39,380 nucleotides of DNA. Origin: Yoonia vestfoldensis (GTDB lineage: Bacteria > Pseudomonadota > Alphaproteobacteria > Rhodobacterales > Rhodobacteraceae). The stretch's first letter is position 1. Every line of letters starts with the position of its first letter. This document shows, in pieces, positions 15,783 through 24,030 of the stretch. A program made the translations under genes and the position numbers. The DNA lies in assembly GCF_002158905.1 (NCBI RefSeq), contig NZ_CP021433.1, positions 1 through 39,380 of the forward strand. The letters are read 5' to 3'. The notes beneath the pieces were generated by a model, which was not told the origin of the DNA, did not search any database, and saw only the letters and a program-made list of their open reading frames with translations.

Positions 15783-15843
15783 CGTATCTGTACCCAACGG
15801 CCATTTGCGAACAGTAGTGCAAGGGCGCTCTCCGCATGGCCCA

Positions 15844-15895
15844 TCCTGTCCGTTCGTGACCTCGTGCAGTAGCTCGAGGTCACGAACGGACAGGA
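15844..15895. repeat. Perfect 21-bp inverted repeat with 10-base loop
   Basis: TCCTGTCCGTTCGTGACCTC (then G) at 15844-15864 is the exact reverse complement of 15875-15895. It lies in a gene-free, very GC-rich stretch (15838-16022) between the Abi_2 promoter and the envelope genes. The arms are too long and too perfect for a common terminator and no T-run follows. A recombination site or a relic of an element end is possible. Confidence 0.8.
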
Positions 15896-16022
15896 CCGCG
15901 CCCTAGTCTCCGGCCGGCTGCACCGGCCTTCGACCCGAGCCTGTCCTCCTCGCCCTCCCTGCGGCCCGAGTGCGCCGTGTCCGGTCTCTCCGAGCCCGCC
16001 CGCGGCGCGGCCGCATGGTCGT

Positions 16023-16349
16023 TCAAGAAGGCAAGTCTCGGCCCATACGGGTAACGGTCTTGTTATTCCAGCATTCGTCTGCACTGCCAAGCGCGCGTAT
16101 CTCAATCGCCGTCTCATGAACGCGCTCAGTCAGAGGATTGATGCTCCAAGGCTCGAAGTTTTGTGCTAATTCAGGAGGTCCGGCGGCAGGGGGAGCGCGA
16201 TAGATTTCCACCACGCATGTAAAGACCTGCGTTTCACTCGCGACAACAGTGAGGCTTTCTACGCTTCCATCAGCTACAAAATGATCAGCGATGTTCTCAT
16301 CCAAGCAGCCGGATAGCAGGAAGATTGCAGTTAGCGGCCAAAATTTCAT
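16023..16349 (-). CDS. Putative lipoprotein (108 aa)
   Basis: Starting at ATG 16349, the protein begins MKFWPLTAIFLLSGC, a short signal peptide ending in a lipobox (LSGC), so it should be lipid-anchored. The mature part is about 95 residues with two further cysteines and no family I recognise. Its ATG overlaps the stop of the upstream membrane-protein gene (ATGA), so the two are probably co-translated. Function is unknown. Small plasmid lipoproteins sometimes act in surface exclusion, but nothing here demonstrates that. Confidence 0.65.
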   Translation of the reverse strand: MKFWPLTAIFLLSGCLDENIADHFVADGSVESLTVVASETQVFTCVVEIYRAPPAAGPPELAQNFEPWSINPLTERVHETAIEIRALGSADECWNNKTVTRMGRDLPS

Positions 16350-16576
16350 GTGGCTCCGGCCAGCATGAATATGGCCAATCCGATCAACATTACTACCATG
16401 TTGCAGGCCGCGATTGCGAGGAGTCTGCCGTTTCTTCCTCGGAAGAGTCCGGACATCCACTCAGCATCATAACCTCGCGGCATCGAACCCATCCCTTGTA
16501 TGAGAGCCAACGCAATTATTACATGCAATGCGCACGATCCAAGAAAGACGATAAGGGCTATTTTCGAGAGCATCAT
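16346..16576 (-). CDS. Small inner-membrane protein (76 aa)
   Basis: It contains two hydrophobic segments (about residues 4-27 and 50-73) joined by a polar loop with RGYDAEWMSGLFRGRNGR. I do not recognise a family. Two ATG codons open the frame. The stop overlaps the start of the lipoprotein gene, forming a two-gene unit. The IS1182-type element begins 36 bp upstream of its start, so its original promoter may have been displaced. Confidence 0.6.
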   Translation of the reverse strand: MMLSKIALIVFLGSCALHVIIALALIQGMGSMPRGYDAEWMSGLFRGRNGRLLAIAACNMVVMLIGLAIFMLAGAT

Positions 16577-16611
16577 TCCGGAACATTAGCCGTATCGCGA
16601 GTGTCCGCAAA

Positions 16612-18156
16612 GGGCTGATTCTGTGGAAAAACACCGTGTTGCTGGTGCAGAAATTAGCGGTCTGAACAGGGCGCGAGCGCCTTTCTTATCAGGCTTTGCG
16701 CGTTTGCTGCGGTGCAGGAAAGATCTTGGCTAGTTTGCGGAGGTTTTGGGCGGTTGCGGCGAGGAGAAATTCGTCATTTGCACCGTTCGGGCCGCGCAAT
16801 CGGAGTCTGCCCAACCCGAGAATACGTTTGAGATGGGCGAAGAGCATTTCCACCTTCTTTCTGAGCCGCATCGAGATGACGTATTGCTTGGTCTTGGCAA
16901 TGTCGCGGGCGACCTGACGGGCGTCTTCGTGTTCTTCGCGCGTGATGGAGCGGAAGTCGGCATTTGGGCAGCATTTCGCTTTTGAGGGGCAAGCTTGGCA
17001 CGTCAGTTTCAGGGCGCGATATTTGGCGACACCTTTGCCGTCCGGGCCTCTGTTTGGATCAGAATAGTTGCGGCGGAATTGCTTGAGGGCTTCGCCTTCG
17101 GGGCAGATGTATTGGTTGTTGTCAGCGTCCCATTCGAAATCAGCGCGGCTCCAGGTGCCGTCTGTCCGGCCTGCCTTATCAATGACGGGGATATGTGGCG
17201 CGATCTTGCGATCCACAAGCCAGCCCAGCATCGGGCCGGAGCCGTATGCCGTGTCCGCGATGATGCGCTCGGGATGCAGATCGAACGTGTCTTTGACACG
17301 GTCCAGCATCGTGCGCACGGACCCGACCTCGGCCTGCCGGATCGACCTGGTCGCCTCGACATCGACGATCACGGCGTGGTCGGTATCGATCAGGTAGTTG
17401 GTGGAATAGGCAAAGAATGCTGGGCCCTTGCGCGCTGCCGTCCACTGGCTGGACGGGTCGGAGTGGGACGTGAACTTGGGCTCGACGGTCGTGGCCGCGC
17501 CAAAGGCTGCATCATCCAGAACCTCCAGATATTCCCGAACTGCGCGTGGCGCATCATCCGGATCGATGGTTGACGGGTTCCAGCCTTCCTTCGCGGTCGA
17601 GTTCTGCTTGTTGGCATCGGCCTCGATCAGGCTGGCATCCGCCGCAAAGCGTTGGCCGCTGACCAGACCCTCTGCAATGCACCGCGCCACAGTCGTCTCG
17701 AATAGGTGGCGCAGCAGGTCGCTGTCGCGGAAACGGCCATGGCGGTTCTTGGAGAAGGTCGAGTGATCCGGCACACGGTCCGCCAGATCGAGGCGGCAAA
17801 ACCACCGATAGGCGAGGTTCAGATGCACCTCTTCGCAAAGCCGCCGCTCGGACCGGATTCCCAAGCAATACCCCACCAACAGCATGCGGATCAGCAACTC
17901 GGGATCAATCGAAGGGCGGCCTGTGTTGCTGTAGAACGGAGCCAAGTGATGCCGGATACCGGACAGATCGACGAAGCGGTCGATCGAACGCAATAAGTGA
18001 TCCTGAGGAACGTGACCCTCGATCGAGAACTCGTAAAACAACGCGCCTTGCGCCTCTTGCTTCGGTCCCAACATCGCAGTTCCCCCCGTATCATACGAGG
18101 AATTGAATCAGCGACAGGCACCCAAATCAACAAGAGTTTTTCAACGGAATAGGCTC
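16612..18156 (-). mobile_element. IS1182-type insertion sequence (about 1545 bp)
   Basis: A complete IS with one transposase gene. The imperfect inverted repeats are 16612-16632 (GGGCTGATTCTGTGGAAAAAC) read on the plus strand in part, and 18136-18156 on the minus strand (ending CGTTGAAAAAC); about 16 of 21 positions agree. The exact ends and any target duplication are uncertain. It separates the envelope pair from the recombinase and defence genes. Confidence 0.75.
16689..18074 (-). CDS. IS1182-family transposase (461 aa)
   Basis: This DDE transposase moves the surrounding IS. The N-terminal domain has LLRSIDRFVDLSGIRHHLAP and RPSIDPELLIRMLLVGYCLG. The catalytic part includes FAADASLIEADAN (first Asp), IIADTAYGSGPML (second Asp) and, near the end, LRKKVEMLFAHLKRILGLGR (Glu). 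A cysteine cluster (CPEGEAL, CQACPSKAKCCP) lies between, typical of the IS1182 group. The frame is intact and of full length, so the element may be active. Confidence 0.93.
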   Translation of the reverse strand: MLGPKQEAQGALFYEFSIEGHVPQDHLLRSIDRFVDLSGIRHHLAPFYSNTGRPSIDPELLIRMLLVGYCLGIRSERRLCEEVHLNLAYRWFCRLDLADRVPDHSTFSKNRHGRFRDSDLLRHLFETTVARCIAEGLVSGQRFAADASLIEADANKQNSTAKEGWNPSTIDPDDAPRAVREYLEVLDDAAFGAATTVEPKFTSHSDPSSQWTAARKGPAFFAYSTNYLIDTDHAVIVDVEATRSIRQAEVGSVRTMLDRVKDTFDLHPERIIADTAYGSGPMLGWLVDRKIAPHIPVIDKAGRTDGTWSRADFEWDADNNQYICPEGEALKQFRRNYSDPNRGPDGKGVAKYRALKLTCQACPSKAKCCPNADFRSITREEHEDARQVARDIAKTKQYVISMRLRKKVEMLFAHLKRILGLGRLRLRGPNGANDEFLLAATAQNLRKLAKIFPAPQQTRKA

Positions 18157-18286
18157 GTTCCCGACTTTCGCCGCGCTCTCCACGAACGTCTGCTGTTGGA
18201 CAAAAACCTATGGTCAAAACGGGCGGGACAAATACGGTCCTTTTTGCCGCCCTGCCCTGTCCCAAGTAGGATCAATCGCTTAGCCA

Positions 18287-18335
18287 TGACAAAAACCCCC
18301 GGCAAAACCTTTGCGGTTTTGGCAGGTTTTTGTCA
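18287..18335. repeat. Nested inverted repeat, res-like site before the orphan recombinase
   Basis: TGACAAAAACC (18287-18297) and GGTTTTTGTCA (18325-18335) are perfect 11-bp arms. Inside them CAAAACC (18303-18309) and GGTTTTG (18315-18321) form a second perfect pair. The site ends nine bases before the recombinase ATG and so is a probable crossover site and/or autoregulatory operator. Confidence 0.75.
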
Positions 18336-18344
18336 CAGTGAGGC

Positions 18345-18884
18345 ATGATCATTGGATATGCCCGCGTCAGCACTGACGACCAGAGCCTTGATTCACAGAC
18401 TGACGCGCTTTCGGACGCTGGAGCCGGGAAGATTTTCGCGGACCGGATCAGCGGATCGAAGCGCGCTCGACCGGAGCTGGACAGGATGCTGGACCAACTC
18501 CGCAATGGCGACGTTGTGACCGTCACCAAATACGACCGCCTGGCGCGCTCGATGAAAGACCTGCTGGAGATTGTCGAGACGATCCGCGCGCGCGGAGCCG
18601 GCTTCCGGTCCCTGGCTGAGGACATCGACACGACGACGCCGGCTGGCCGTCTTGTGTTCCATGTTTTTGCTTCCATTGCCCAGTTCGAGCGGGAACGGAT
18701 TTCAGAGCGGACCAGGGAAGGGTTGGCCTCGGCCCGCAAGCGGGGCCGGATCGGCGGCAGGCCCCCTGCCCTTACAGCCGCCCAGAAGGATGAGGTGCGA
18801 CGTATGCGCGATGAAGAACAGCGAGCGATTTCGGAAATCGCGCGCTTGTTTGAGGTCAGCGAGAGGACAGTACGGCGCGCTTGA
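18345..18884 (+). CDS. Orphan serine recombinase, resolvase type (179 aa)
   Basis: The resolvase domain begins MIIGYARVSTDDQ with catalytic Ser 9; DRLARSMKDLLE, then ASIAQFERERISERTREG follow, with a C-terminal HTH (AISEIARLFEVSERTVRR). It differs from both transposon TnpR proteins and has no transposase partner nearby. With the nested dyad directly upstream it could serve plasmid multimer resolution, or be a relic of a third Tn3-like element. The ATG is preceded by the site's AGTGAGG. Confidence 0.88.
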   Translation: MIIGYARVSTDDQSLDSQTDALSDAGAGKIFADRISGSKRARPELDRMLDQLRNGDVVTVTKYDRLARSMKDLLEIVETIRARGAGFRSLAEDIDTTTPAGRLVFHVFASIAQFERERISERTREGLASARKRGRIGGRPPALTAAQKDEVRRMRDEEQRAISEIARLFEVSERTVRRA

Positions 18885-18926
18885 GTTCTACCGAGGACAT
18901 GTTGATGATTTTGAAAGCAGCAAGAG

Positions 18927-19604
18927 ATGTCAGAAATTGATGAGATTCCAGAACGTATCTTCAGGATGGCGTCAGATGCGCTAACCCAAGCCAACACTCA
19001 CGCGATCTTCAATGGGCCTGGGGTGGAGCACTGGGCCAACATGTCCATCCTTGACGCGGCACACGCAGGTGAGCTGTTTCTAAAAGCTGTCATAGCACAA
19101 GCACACCCTCTATTAATTTTCCGAGACCTTTTTTCGCTTGATAAGTCTGGGCAAGAGCTGCTGGACATCAGGCACATCATTGAGCATGGCCGAACCTATA
19201 ATCTGGAGCACCTGCCAAAGCTGCTTTGGGTGGTTCATGGGGAGCGCCTTCCAGACTTGGATAGCTTTGAAAAGCTACGAAAAGCCAGAAATGCGATTCA
19301 ACATTTTTGCGCACCAGATATCGGTTGTCCGGGCGATCTAGCACTTACTTTCCTCTACCGAAACATTGACCCACTGATTAAGCGCCACTTCTCTGTTGAC
19401 GCTGTAAACTTCATCGAACCCGATGAAATCGGCTATCTCGTCGAACATTTGATTCGTTTGGAACTGTCATTTTCAAGTTCTGAGGTTATTGAAATTTCCG
19501 AGTTCGTGATTTCAGAAGCACTAGCAAACGTAAGTGGTGCTTATCGGAAAAATGTTGAGCAGCGGATCTGTCAGTATCAGCGCGAGGACCCCAACGCTAG
19601 CTAA
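18927..19604 (+). CDS. HEPN-like protein of unknown role (225 aa)
   Basis: No named family is recognised overall. The sequence RKARNAIQHF contains Arg121-x4-His126, the HEPN ribonuclease-type motif. It is preceded by a helical region with AHAGELFLKAVIAQAHP, which resembles the first HEPN helix pair. HEPN proteins often act in defence or toxin systems. The gene has lower GC than the conjugation and catabolic regions, suggesting transfer. It starts at ATG 18927, 42 bp after the recombinase, and is followed by a defence-type neighbourhood. The 162 bp between its stop and the next gene is empty. Confidence 0.7.
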   Translation: MSEIDEIPERIFRMASDALTQANTHAIFNGPGVEHWANMSILDAAHAGELFLKAVIAQAHPLLIFRDLFSLDKSGQELLDIRHIIEHGRTYNLEHLPKLLWVVHGERLPDLDSFEKLRKARNAIQHFCAPDIGCPGDLALTFLYRNIDPLIKRHFSVDAVNFIEPDEIGYLVEHLIRLELSFSSSEVIEISEFVISEALANVSGAYRKNVEQRICQYQREDPNAS

Positions 19605-19766
19605 GTGAGCGGCGGATGTTTGGTGTAACAGGGTTCAGCTACAGACAGAGGCAAACCCCACGTTTGCTCTCCGCATGTTCTGGGCAGAACCACTTTCCCT
19701 GTTTGACGAATGCTGTTCAATGCATGAATGTCTGGTTGAAGTAGGTAAGCACAACCTAGGAGCGTC

Positions 19767-20831
19767 ATGCCGGACTATACAGAAGACTGGCACCCTGGCA
19801 GTTTCACAAAGAATTTTGGCTGGGGAAAGGACGGTCGCGGCTTGGCGGAGCTGCACCAGGCCATTCGGGTCGGTTTCGGGGACGCAAAAAACGACGTTCC
19901 ACGCGACGGCTTCCGTGAGCGCTTGGAAGCGCAAGGCATCAATTTTTACATCCCAGCAAATTTTTTCCTTTTCAACTACTCGAATGATACCGGAGACTGG
20001 ATCGCTTTTGATGAGCTGGTATTTCAGGCTGTTTCCTTCGAGCATTCGGCTCACTTTGACCGACTTGCGCTTTTTGCCTTCAACCTCTCGCTGGTTGGTT
20101 CATGGCAAGGCGCACGACATTTTCAAAGACGGCCAGCTTTGTGGTCAAACCGATACATCGTTGAAAGATTGGCTCAGACACACAAATGGGATGTAACGAA
20201 AGTCAACGCCAACGACATCCAATCCTTCCTTGATGGAGACGAGCGGTACAAAGCGCAGACATCTCGGAAACTAAGCACTAATTTGAGTTTCTTGTATCAG
20301 ATTGGCGGCTTGAGGTCGGTAGTCGCGGACACCATTGAAAGGTGGTGGATGAACGCTTCATTCCTAGCAGCGGATCGACTTTGTCACCTTCGATATGCTC
20401 GCCGGTTGACCATATCTTCAATTAGAGAAGCTCTAGATGAGTTCGATTTTACCCCGCTGGCAGGCGGTAAAAACGTCGAAAAATCATATGCACTTGGCCG
20501 TCTGTTAGAAATGTATGTGTCTGTAGGTGGCCCGGCCAGATTCACGCGCTCGATAGAGGCTATCAGCACTGGTAAGACAAACGATCCACGCCCCTACGGT
20601 TTAGTGGACAAAAAGCTTCCTAGAGCACCCAAATCCCTCCCAGCGGGTGTTGTGAACACAATGGAGTGGCTTGACGCTTCTTATGAACTTCTCGACCACG
20701 ACGAATTAAGAGCTTTCGATGTTGATCTGTTCGTTAGAGAGGCGTCGGTGCGCGCGCTTTCGAATATTCGTGAGCGTGGTATCAAACCAACCATGAGTTC
20801 ATCAGACCTCATGTCGCTAATGCGAGGCTGA
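19767..20831 (+). CDS. Unknown 354-aa protein paired with a PIN toxin
   Basis: I do not recognise the family. The N-terminus reads GSFTKNFGWGKDGRGLAELH, followed by NFYIPANFFLFNY and DELVFQAVSFEHSAHFDRLA, with ANDIQSFLDGDERY in the middle. No membrane segments or nucleotide-binding motifs are evident. ATG 19767 has GGAG seven bases upstream. Its stop is one base before the TTG of the PIN gene, so the two are almost surely co-translated. It may be the partner or regulator of the PIN nuclease, but it is far larger than a usual VapB antitoxin. Confidence 0.75.
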   Translation: MPDYTEDWHPGSFTKNFGWGKDGRGLAELHQAIRVGFGDAKNDVPRDGFRERLEAQGINFYIPANFFLFNYSNDTGDWIAFDELVFQAVSFEHSAHFDRLALFAFNLSLVGSWQGARHFQRRPALWSNRYIVERLAQTHKWDVTKVNANDIQSFLDGDERYKAQTSRKLSTNLSFLYQIGGLRSVVADTIERWWMNASFLAADRLCHLRYARRLTISSIREALDEFDFTPLAGGKNVEKSYALGRLLEMYVSVGGPARFTRSIEAISTGKTNDPRPYGLVDKKLPRAPKSLPAGVVNTMEWLDASYELLDHDELRAFDVDLFVREASVRALSNIRERGIKPTMSSSDLMSLMRG

Positions 20832-20832
20832 T

Positions 20833-21258
20833 TTGGAACCGACATCAGCCTGCCTGGATACATCCGCTCTTATAGCACTTCTTAATGACGGTGAGGACGC
20901 GCACACGGCGGTTTTGCGTGAATTCCAAAAGTACAAATCGAGCGGAATGGTATTTATCACCGAGGTCGTTTTCGCCGAAGCGTCAGCAGGAATGAGTTCT
21001 GCTGAAGAGCTCAGGTTGGCGCTAGACGAACTTGGTATCTCAGATCTGCGCGCAACTGATGAATGCCTGTTTTCTGCAGGCCAAGTTTTCAAGGAGTATC
21101 GACGTAGCAAGGGGACAGGGAAGAAGGACGGTGTCTTGCCGGATTTTATGATCGGTGCTGTAGCTAAGGCTAGAGGCGTCGCGCTAATCACATTGAACGA
21201 CCGCGATTTTGTGAATAAGTTTAGCGACTTGGCTGTTATCAACCCTGTTAAGACATGA
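20833..21258 (+). CDS. PIN-domain ribonuclease (VapC-like, 141 aa)
   Basis: The PIN fold metal-binding acids are visible: Asp9 in CLDTSALIALL, Glu in FITEVVFAEAS (about residue 43), Asp in LPDFMIGAVAKA (about residue 99) and the closing ITLNDRDF. The length is standard for VapC toxins. A TTG start at 20833 is used, with GAGG eight bases before it. No small VapB-type antitoxin precedes it; the upstream partner is the 354-aa protein at 19767-20831. Likely a toxin or defence nuclease. Confidence 0.85.
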   Translation: MEPTSACLDTSALIALLNDGEDAHTAVLREFQKYKSSGMVFITEVVFAEASAGMSSAEELRLALDELGISDLRATDECLFSAGQVFKEYRRSKGTGKKDGVLPDFMIGAVAKARGVALITLNDRDFVNKFSDLAVINPVKT

Positions 21259-21288
21259 CCCTATAAATGAGGTCGTTGGGAAATACGA

Positions 21289-21996
21289 ATGTTTGAAACA
21301 AGCACTTACGATGATCCAGATGTCATGCCCATGGAAGCGCGTAATCACTGGTCATTCATGGAAACAAACTCAGCATCTGCGGTTATGAACGCTGTCTGTC
21401 CAGAAGAGTGGAAGGACATCATAAGTATCCTGTCAACGTATCGTCTGGAGCCGCAGTATTGGTTGCGCGCAGGCGGCAACAGGGGCGATATAGCAGAACA
21501 GATCGACACCGCATTTCACGAAAGAGGCTGGCAAGAAACTCGATTAGACCTATCCACAAAAGGGCTCTTGTTTTCTAAAGATTCTGAGAAAATTGGAGAG
21601 CTGCCCGAGGTGTATCAAGAAGGTTATCTAGTCGATAACTTTAAGAATAGGGTTGTTCTAGACGTTGAGTGGAACGCCAAAGATGGCAATTTAGATCGCG
21701 ATTTGGCAGCATATCGCTCTTGGTACGAAGCGGGAGTGATATCAGCTGGCGTGATAATCACTAAAGACCGGCTACCACTTCTAAAACTGGCCCGCCAACT
21801 GTGGGCTGATTACCAAGAAACACTTCCAGAAGAACAACGCACCAAGAAGCTCCCGATCGACCTTACAACCTCAACCGTCACTGCCTTTGATAAAGCTCAG
21901 ATGAGAGTGAGGCGCGGAGTTATGGGATCTTGTCCTGTATTGATTGTGGCTGCGAACGAGAACACATGGGATGGGACACCTTATCAGGCTACTTAA
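21289..21996 (+). CDS. Type II restriction endonuclease, BglII/BstYI-like (235 aa)
   Basis: The catalytic core appears as VVLDVEWNAKDGNLDRDL (Asp125, Glu127, Lys131), followed by SAGVIITKDRLPLL, a pattern of BglII/BstYI-family endonucleases (PD-(D/E)xK fold). It meets an MT-A70-type adenine methylase tail to tail with no gap, a standard restriction-modification pair. BglII-type enzymes cut sites centred on GATC; the specificity here is not deducible. The N-terminal 100 residues are less conserved. Start ATG 21289 lies 30 bp after the PIN gene. Confidence 0.75.
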   Translation: MFETSTYDDPDVMPMEARNHWSFMETNSASAVMNAVCPEEWKDIISILSTYRLEPQYWLRAGGNRGDIAEQIDTAFHERGWQETRLDLSTKGLLFSKDSEKIGELPEVYQEGYLVDNFKNRVVLDVEWNAKDGNLDRDLAAYRSWYEAGVISAGVIITKDRLPLLKLARQLWADYQETLPEEQRTKKLPIDLTTSTVTAFDKAQMRVRRGVMGSCPVLIVAANENTWDGTPYQAT

Positions 21997-22842
21997 CTAC
22001 TCGGCCGCGGGCCGTCCGCGTTTCCTCATCGGTGTCTCCACCAATTCTAGCAACGATCTTACCCTTTGAATGGGATAACCCGTTTCTACGGCGAGATCCC
22101 TAATGCTTGCGCCAGCTTCATAACGAATGCCTATCTCCCGCCCGATTTCAGCCGCTACTGTCTCAGGAATTTGCTCATTGGTATGTAACGGAGGGAATAT
22201 CTCGCCACCAGCGTACCCTTTATGAACTTGACCGCGAGGTGCCACCTCCTCCGAAGCCTCATCTCCCCATAGCGTCCACCCCTTCTGCGGGTGGCGGGCA
22301 AACATCTCCAGATAAGGACCTGGCGAACAGGCTTCTATCAAGCCGTACTGTTCATCTGGTTTACGTGAGTGCTCACGCTTGCGGGTTTCAATCATATTTA
22401 CCTGTGACCTCGCTGGAGCGAGGGTCCGCATGGAGCCTTTGACCCCAAACAATAGGATCTCAGTTACGTTTCGAAAATAGAACCCCACTCCGCGACCATC
22501 TGGACCTCCATCTTTGCGGCGCTTTGCCCATATGATGTTTGATATATAACGGAACCCCCAAGCCTCCATAACGGCGAGGCCGTCTGGCAACAGTGCGTTC
22601 GGAACCCACAGATAAAGGTGTGCGTTCTTTGCGCAAACTTCTGAAACAGGGAGGGCTTTAATCCCCTCGAGGTCCATTGTCGAATAGCGGTCGAGACGAC
22701 GATGCTCCGGGGCTACTTTGCCGGTACGGTTAGTAAAACGCCAAGGAGGGTCGGCTAACACCGTTGAGAACCCACCAACTACTTTAGGCAGAGCTGGGGG
22801 CTGTGCTTCTGGGCGCAACGGATCTGCATTTTTCTTAGACAT
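21997..22842 (-). CDS. MT-A70-family DNA adenine methyltransferase (281 aa)
   Basis: This is the modification partner of the facing endonuclease, methylating adenine N6 with S-adenosylmethionine. The catalytic DPPW motif is at residues 31-34 (TVLADPPWRF), followed by HLYLWVPNALLPDGLAVM, NIIWAKRRKDG and the C-terminal RHPQKGWTLWGDE. The last 50 residues look like a helix-turn-helix (ASIRDLAVETGYPIQRVRSL), which is unusual and could permit autoregulation. ATG 22842 has GGAG upstream. It probably shares a transcript with the 138-aa gene 21 bp upstream. Confidence 0.88.
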   Translation of the reverse strand: MSKKNADPLRPEAQPPALPKVVGGFSTVLADPPWRFTNRTGKVAPEHRRLDRYSTMDLEGIKALPVSEVCAKNAHLYLWVPNALLPDGLAVMEAWGFRYISNIIWAKRRKDGGPDGRGVGFYFRNVTEILLFGVKGSMRTLAPARSQVNMIETRKREHSRKPDEQYGLIEACSPGPYLEMFARHPQKGWTLWGDEASEEVAPRGQVHKGYAGGEIFPPLHTNEQIPETVAAEIGREIGIRYEAGASIRDLAVETGYPIQRVRSLLELVETPMRKRGRPAAE

Positions 22843-22863
22843 ATACCACTCCAGGATCTTTTA

Positions 22864-23280
22864 TCAGATCTTTATAGTGCCACGTCCAGAATGACTAGCC
22901 CGAAAAGGCAATTTTAGTCCCCAAAATACCGTGGATGGACCCTGGTTAAGCAATGCCTCTGTAAAATTTCCACATTTTTTCAACAAGTTGGCCTTGAATG
23001 GTTCCCAGCTTTTCGGCTTCGCCAGATATTGCATGAAAACTTTCGGATGCAGCTGATGTACGCGCGGGCTTGGTTTTCGGCCGGGCTTCTTGCGCGGAGT
23101 TCGATCAAGGGATTCCCTCGCCTCTCTTACGCCGTCTAGTTGCCGGACTTCGTTGGCGGTCGTATCCTTCGACCAGGCTTTCATATAGCTATATCCCGCC
23201 CATAGCATTCGCGCTGCGCCTTGCCCTACATTCTCCTCAAATGAGTTTTTGAGTAAATGAGTTGCATCCCTGTCACTCAC
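22864..23280 (-). CDS. Hypothetical basic protein (138 aa) upstream of the methylase gene
   Basis: No family recognised. The centre is strongly basic (RTPRKKPGRKPSPRVHQLHP), and the C-terminal third contains KSWEPFKANLLKKCGNFTEA. It starts with GTG at 23280, or further in, for example at the Met near residue 25. It precedes the methylase by 21 bp on the same strand. Its 5' end contains three phased GAGT boxes (23243-23262), so the partition protein may bind there and affect its expression. A regulatory role for the restriction-modification pair is only a guess. Confidence 0.55.
   Translation of the reverse strand: MSDRDATHLLKNSFEENVGQGAARMLWAGYSYMKAWSKDTTANEVRQLDGVREARESLDRTPRKKPGRKPSPRVHQLHPKVFMQYLAKPKSWEPFKANLLKKCGNFTEALLNQGPSTVFWGLKLPFRASHSGRGTIKI
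23243..23262. repeat. ParG-type boxes, cluster 1 (three GAGT at 8-bp spacing)
   Basis: GAGT at 23243, 23251 and 23259 are each separated by 4 AT-rich bases. Tetramer ACTC boxes with 4-bp spacers are the known binding unit of the TP228 ParG protein. Confidence 0.7.
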
Positions 23281-23336
23281 TTTCTTGCGGATGGATGCCG
23301 GGCATCAGTTCACACCAAGCTTGCCGCACCTCAAAT

Positions 23337-23356
23337 ACTCAGTTACTCTTTTGAGT
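23337..23356. promoter_or_regulatory. ParG-type boxes, cluster 2, operator of parA
   Basis: ACTC at 23337 and 23345 and GAGT at 23353 keep the same 8-bp period, ending 23 bp before the parA ATG. This is the position expected for an autoregulatory operator of the partition operon. Confidence 0.75.
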
Positions 23357-23379
23357 AAATACACAAAAGAGGCAGAGCT

Positions 23380-24030
23380 ATGAGCATAATTTCCGTCCTG
23401 AATCCGAAAGGTGGTAGCGGCAAGACCACCATCAGCACCAATCTCGCCAGATCGCTGCACGAGATGGGATACTCGGTTCTGATCGTGGACAGCGATCCAC
23501 AAGGCAGCGCACGTGACTGGCACGCAGCCTGCGAAGACAATCCCATCGAGCTGGTCGCGCTGGACCGTCCCAACAACGTCAAGACGCTGACAAGTATGGC
23601 GGCAAACTACGACTACGTGGTAATCGACGGCGCGGCAAAACTAGAAGACATGATCGCCGCTTGCATCAAAGTCAGCGACTTCGTTTTAATCCCCGTTCAA
23701 CCATCGCCATACGACATTTGGGCCGCGTCGGACCTGGTGGATTTCATCAAGGCTCGCCAAGAGGTCACGGACGGATCGCCGCGCGCCGGGTTTGTGGTCT
23801 CCCGTGTCGTGGAAGGAACCCGGCTGGGCAGTGACGTGCGAACCGCGCTGGACGACTACGCCTTGCCTGTCTGTGAGACGACCATAACACAACGCCAAGT
23901 CTACCCTCAGACGGCATCGGAAGGGCTGACTGTATTCGACGCCGACAATGCGAAGGCAAGGGCGGAGACCACGGCGCTGAGCAACGAAATACTGGCAGTG
24001 CTTGCAACCGCGACACGGGAGGTCGCGTGA
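23380..24030 (+). CDS. parA: Plasmid partition ATPase ParA (216 aa)
   Basis: This ATPase moves plasmid copies to opposite cell halves. The deviant Walker A NPKGGSGKTT begins at residue 8. LIVDSDPQGSARDW (Walker A') and YVVIDGAAKLED (Walker B) follow. It is short and lacks an N-terminal HTH, as in type Ib (ParF/ParG-like) systems where the small partner does the DNA binding. Its stop overlaps the partner gene's ATG (ATGA-like overlap at 24027-24030). Confidence 0.93.
   Translation: MSIISVLNPKGGSGKTTISTNLARSLHEMGYSVLIVDSDPQGSARDWHAACEDNPIELVALDRPNNVKTLTSMAANYDYVVIDGAAKLEDMIAACIKVSDFVLIPVQPSPYDIWAASDLVDFIKARQEVTDGSPRAGFVVSRVVEGTRLGSDVRTALDDYALPVCETTITQRQVYPQTASEGLTVFDADNAKARAETTALSNEILAVLATATREVA

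Noticed and set aside
15667..15837. An upstream extension of the Abi_2 frame by 57 codons
   Set aside because: The extension does not resemble the family, covers the hairpin and promoter-like sequence, and relatives start near the TTG at 15666.
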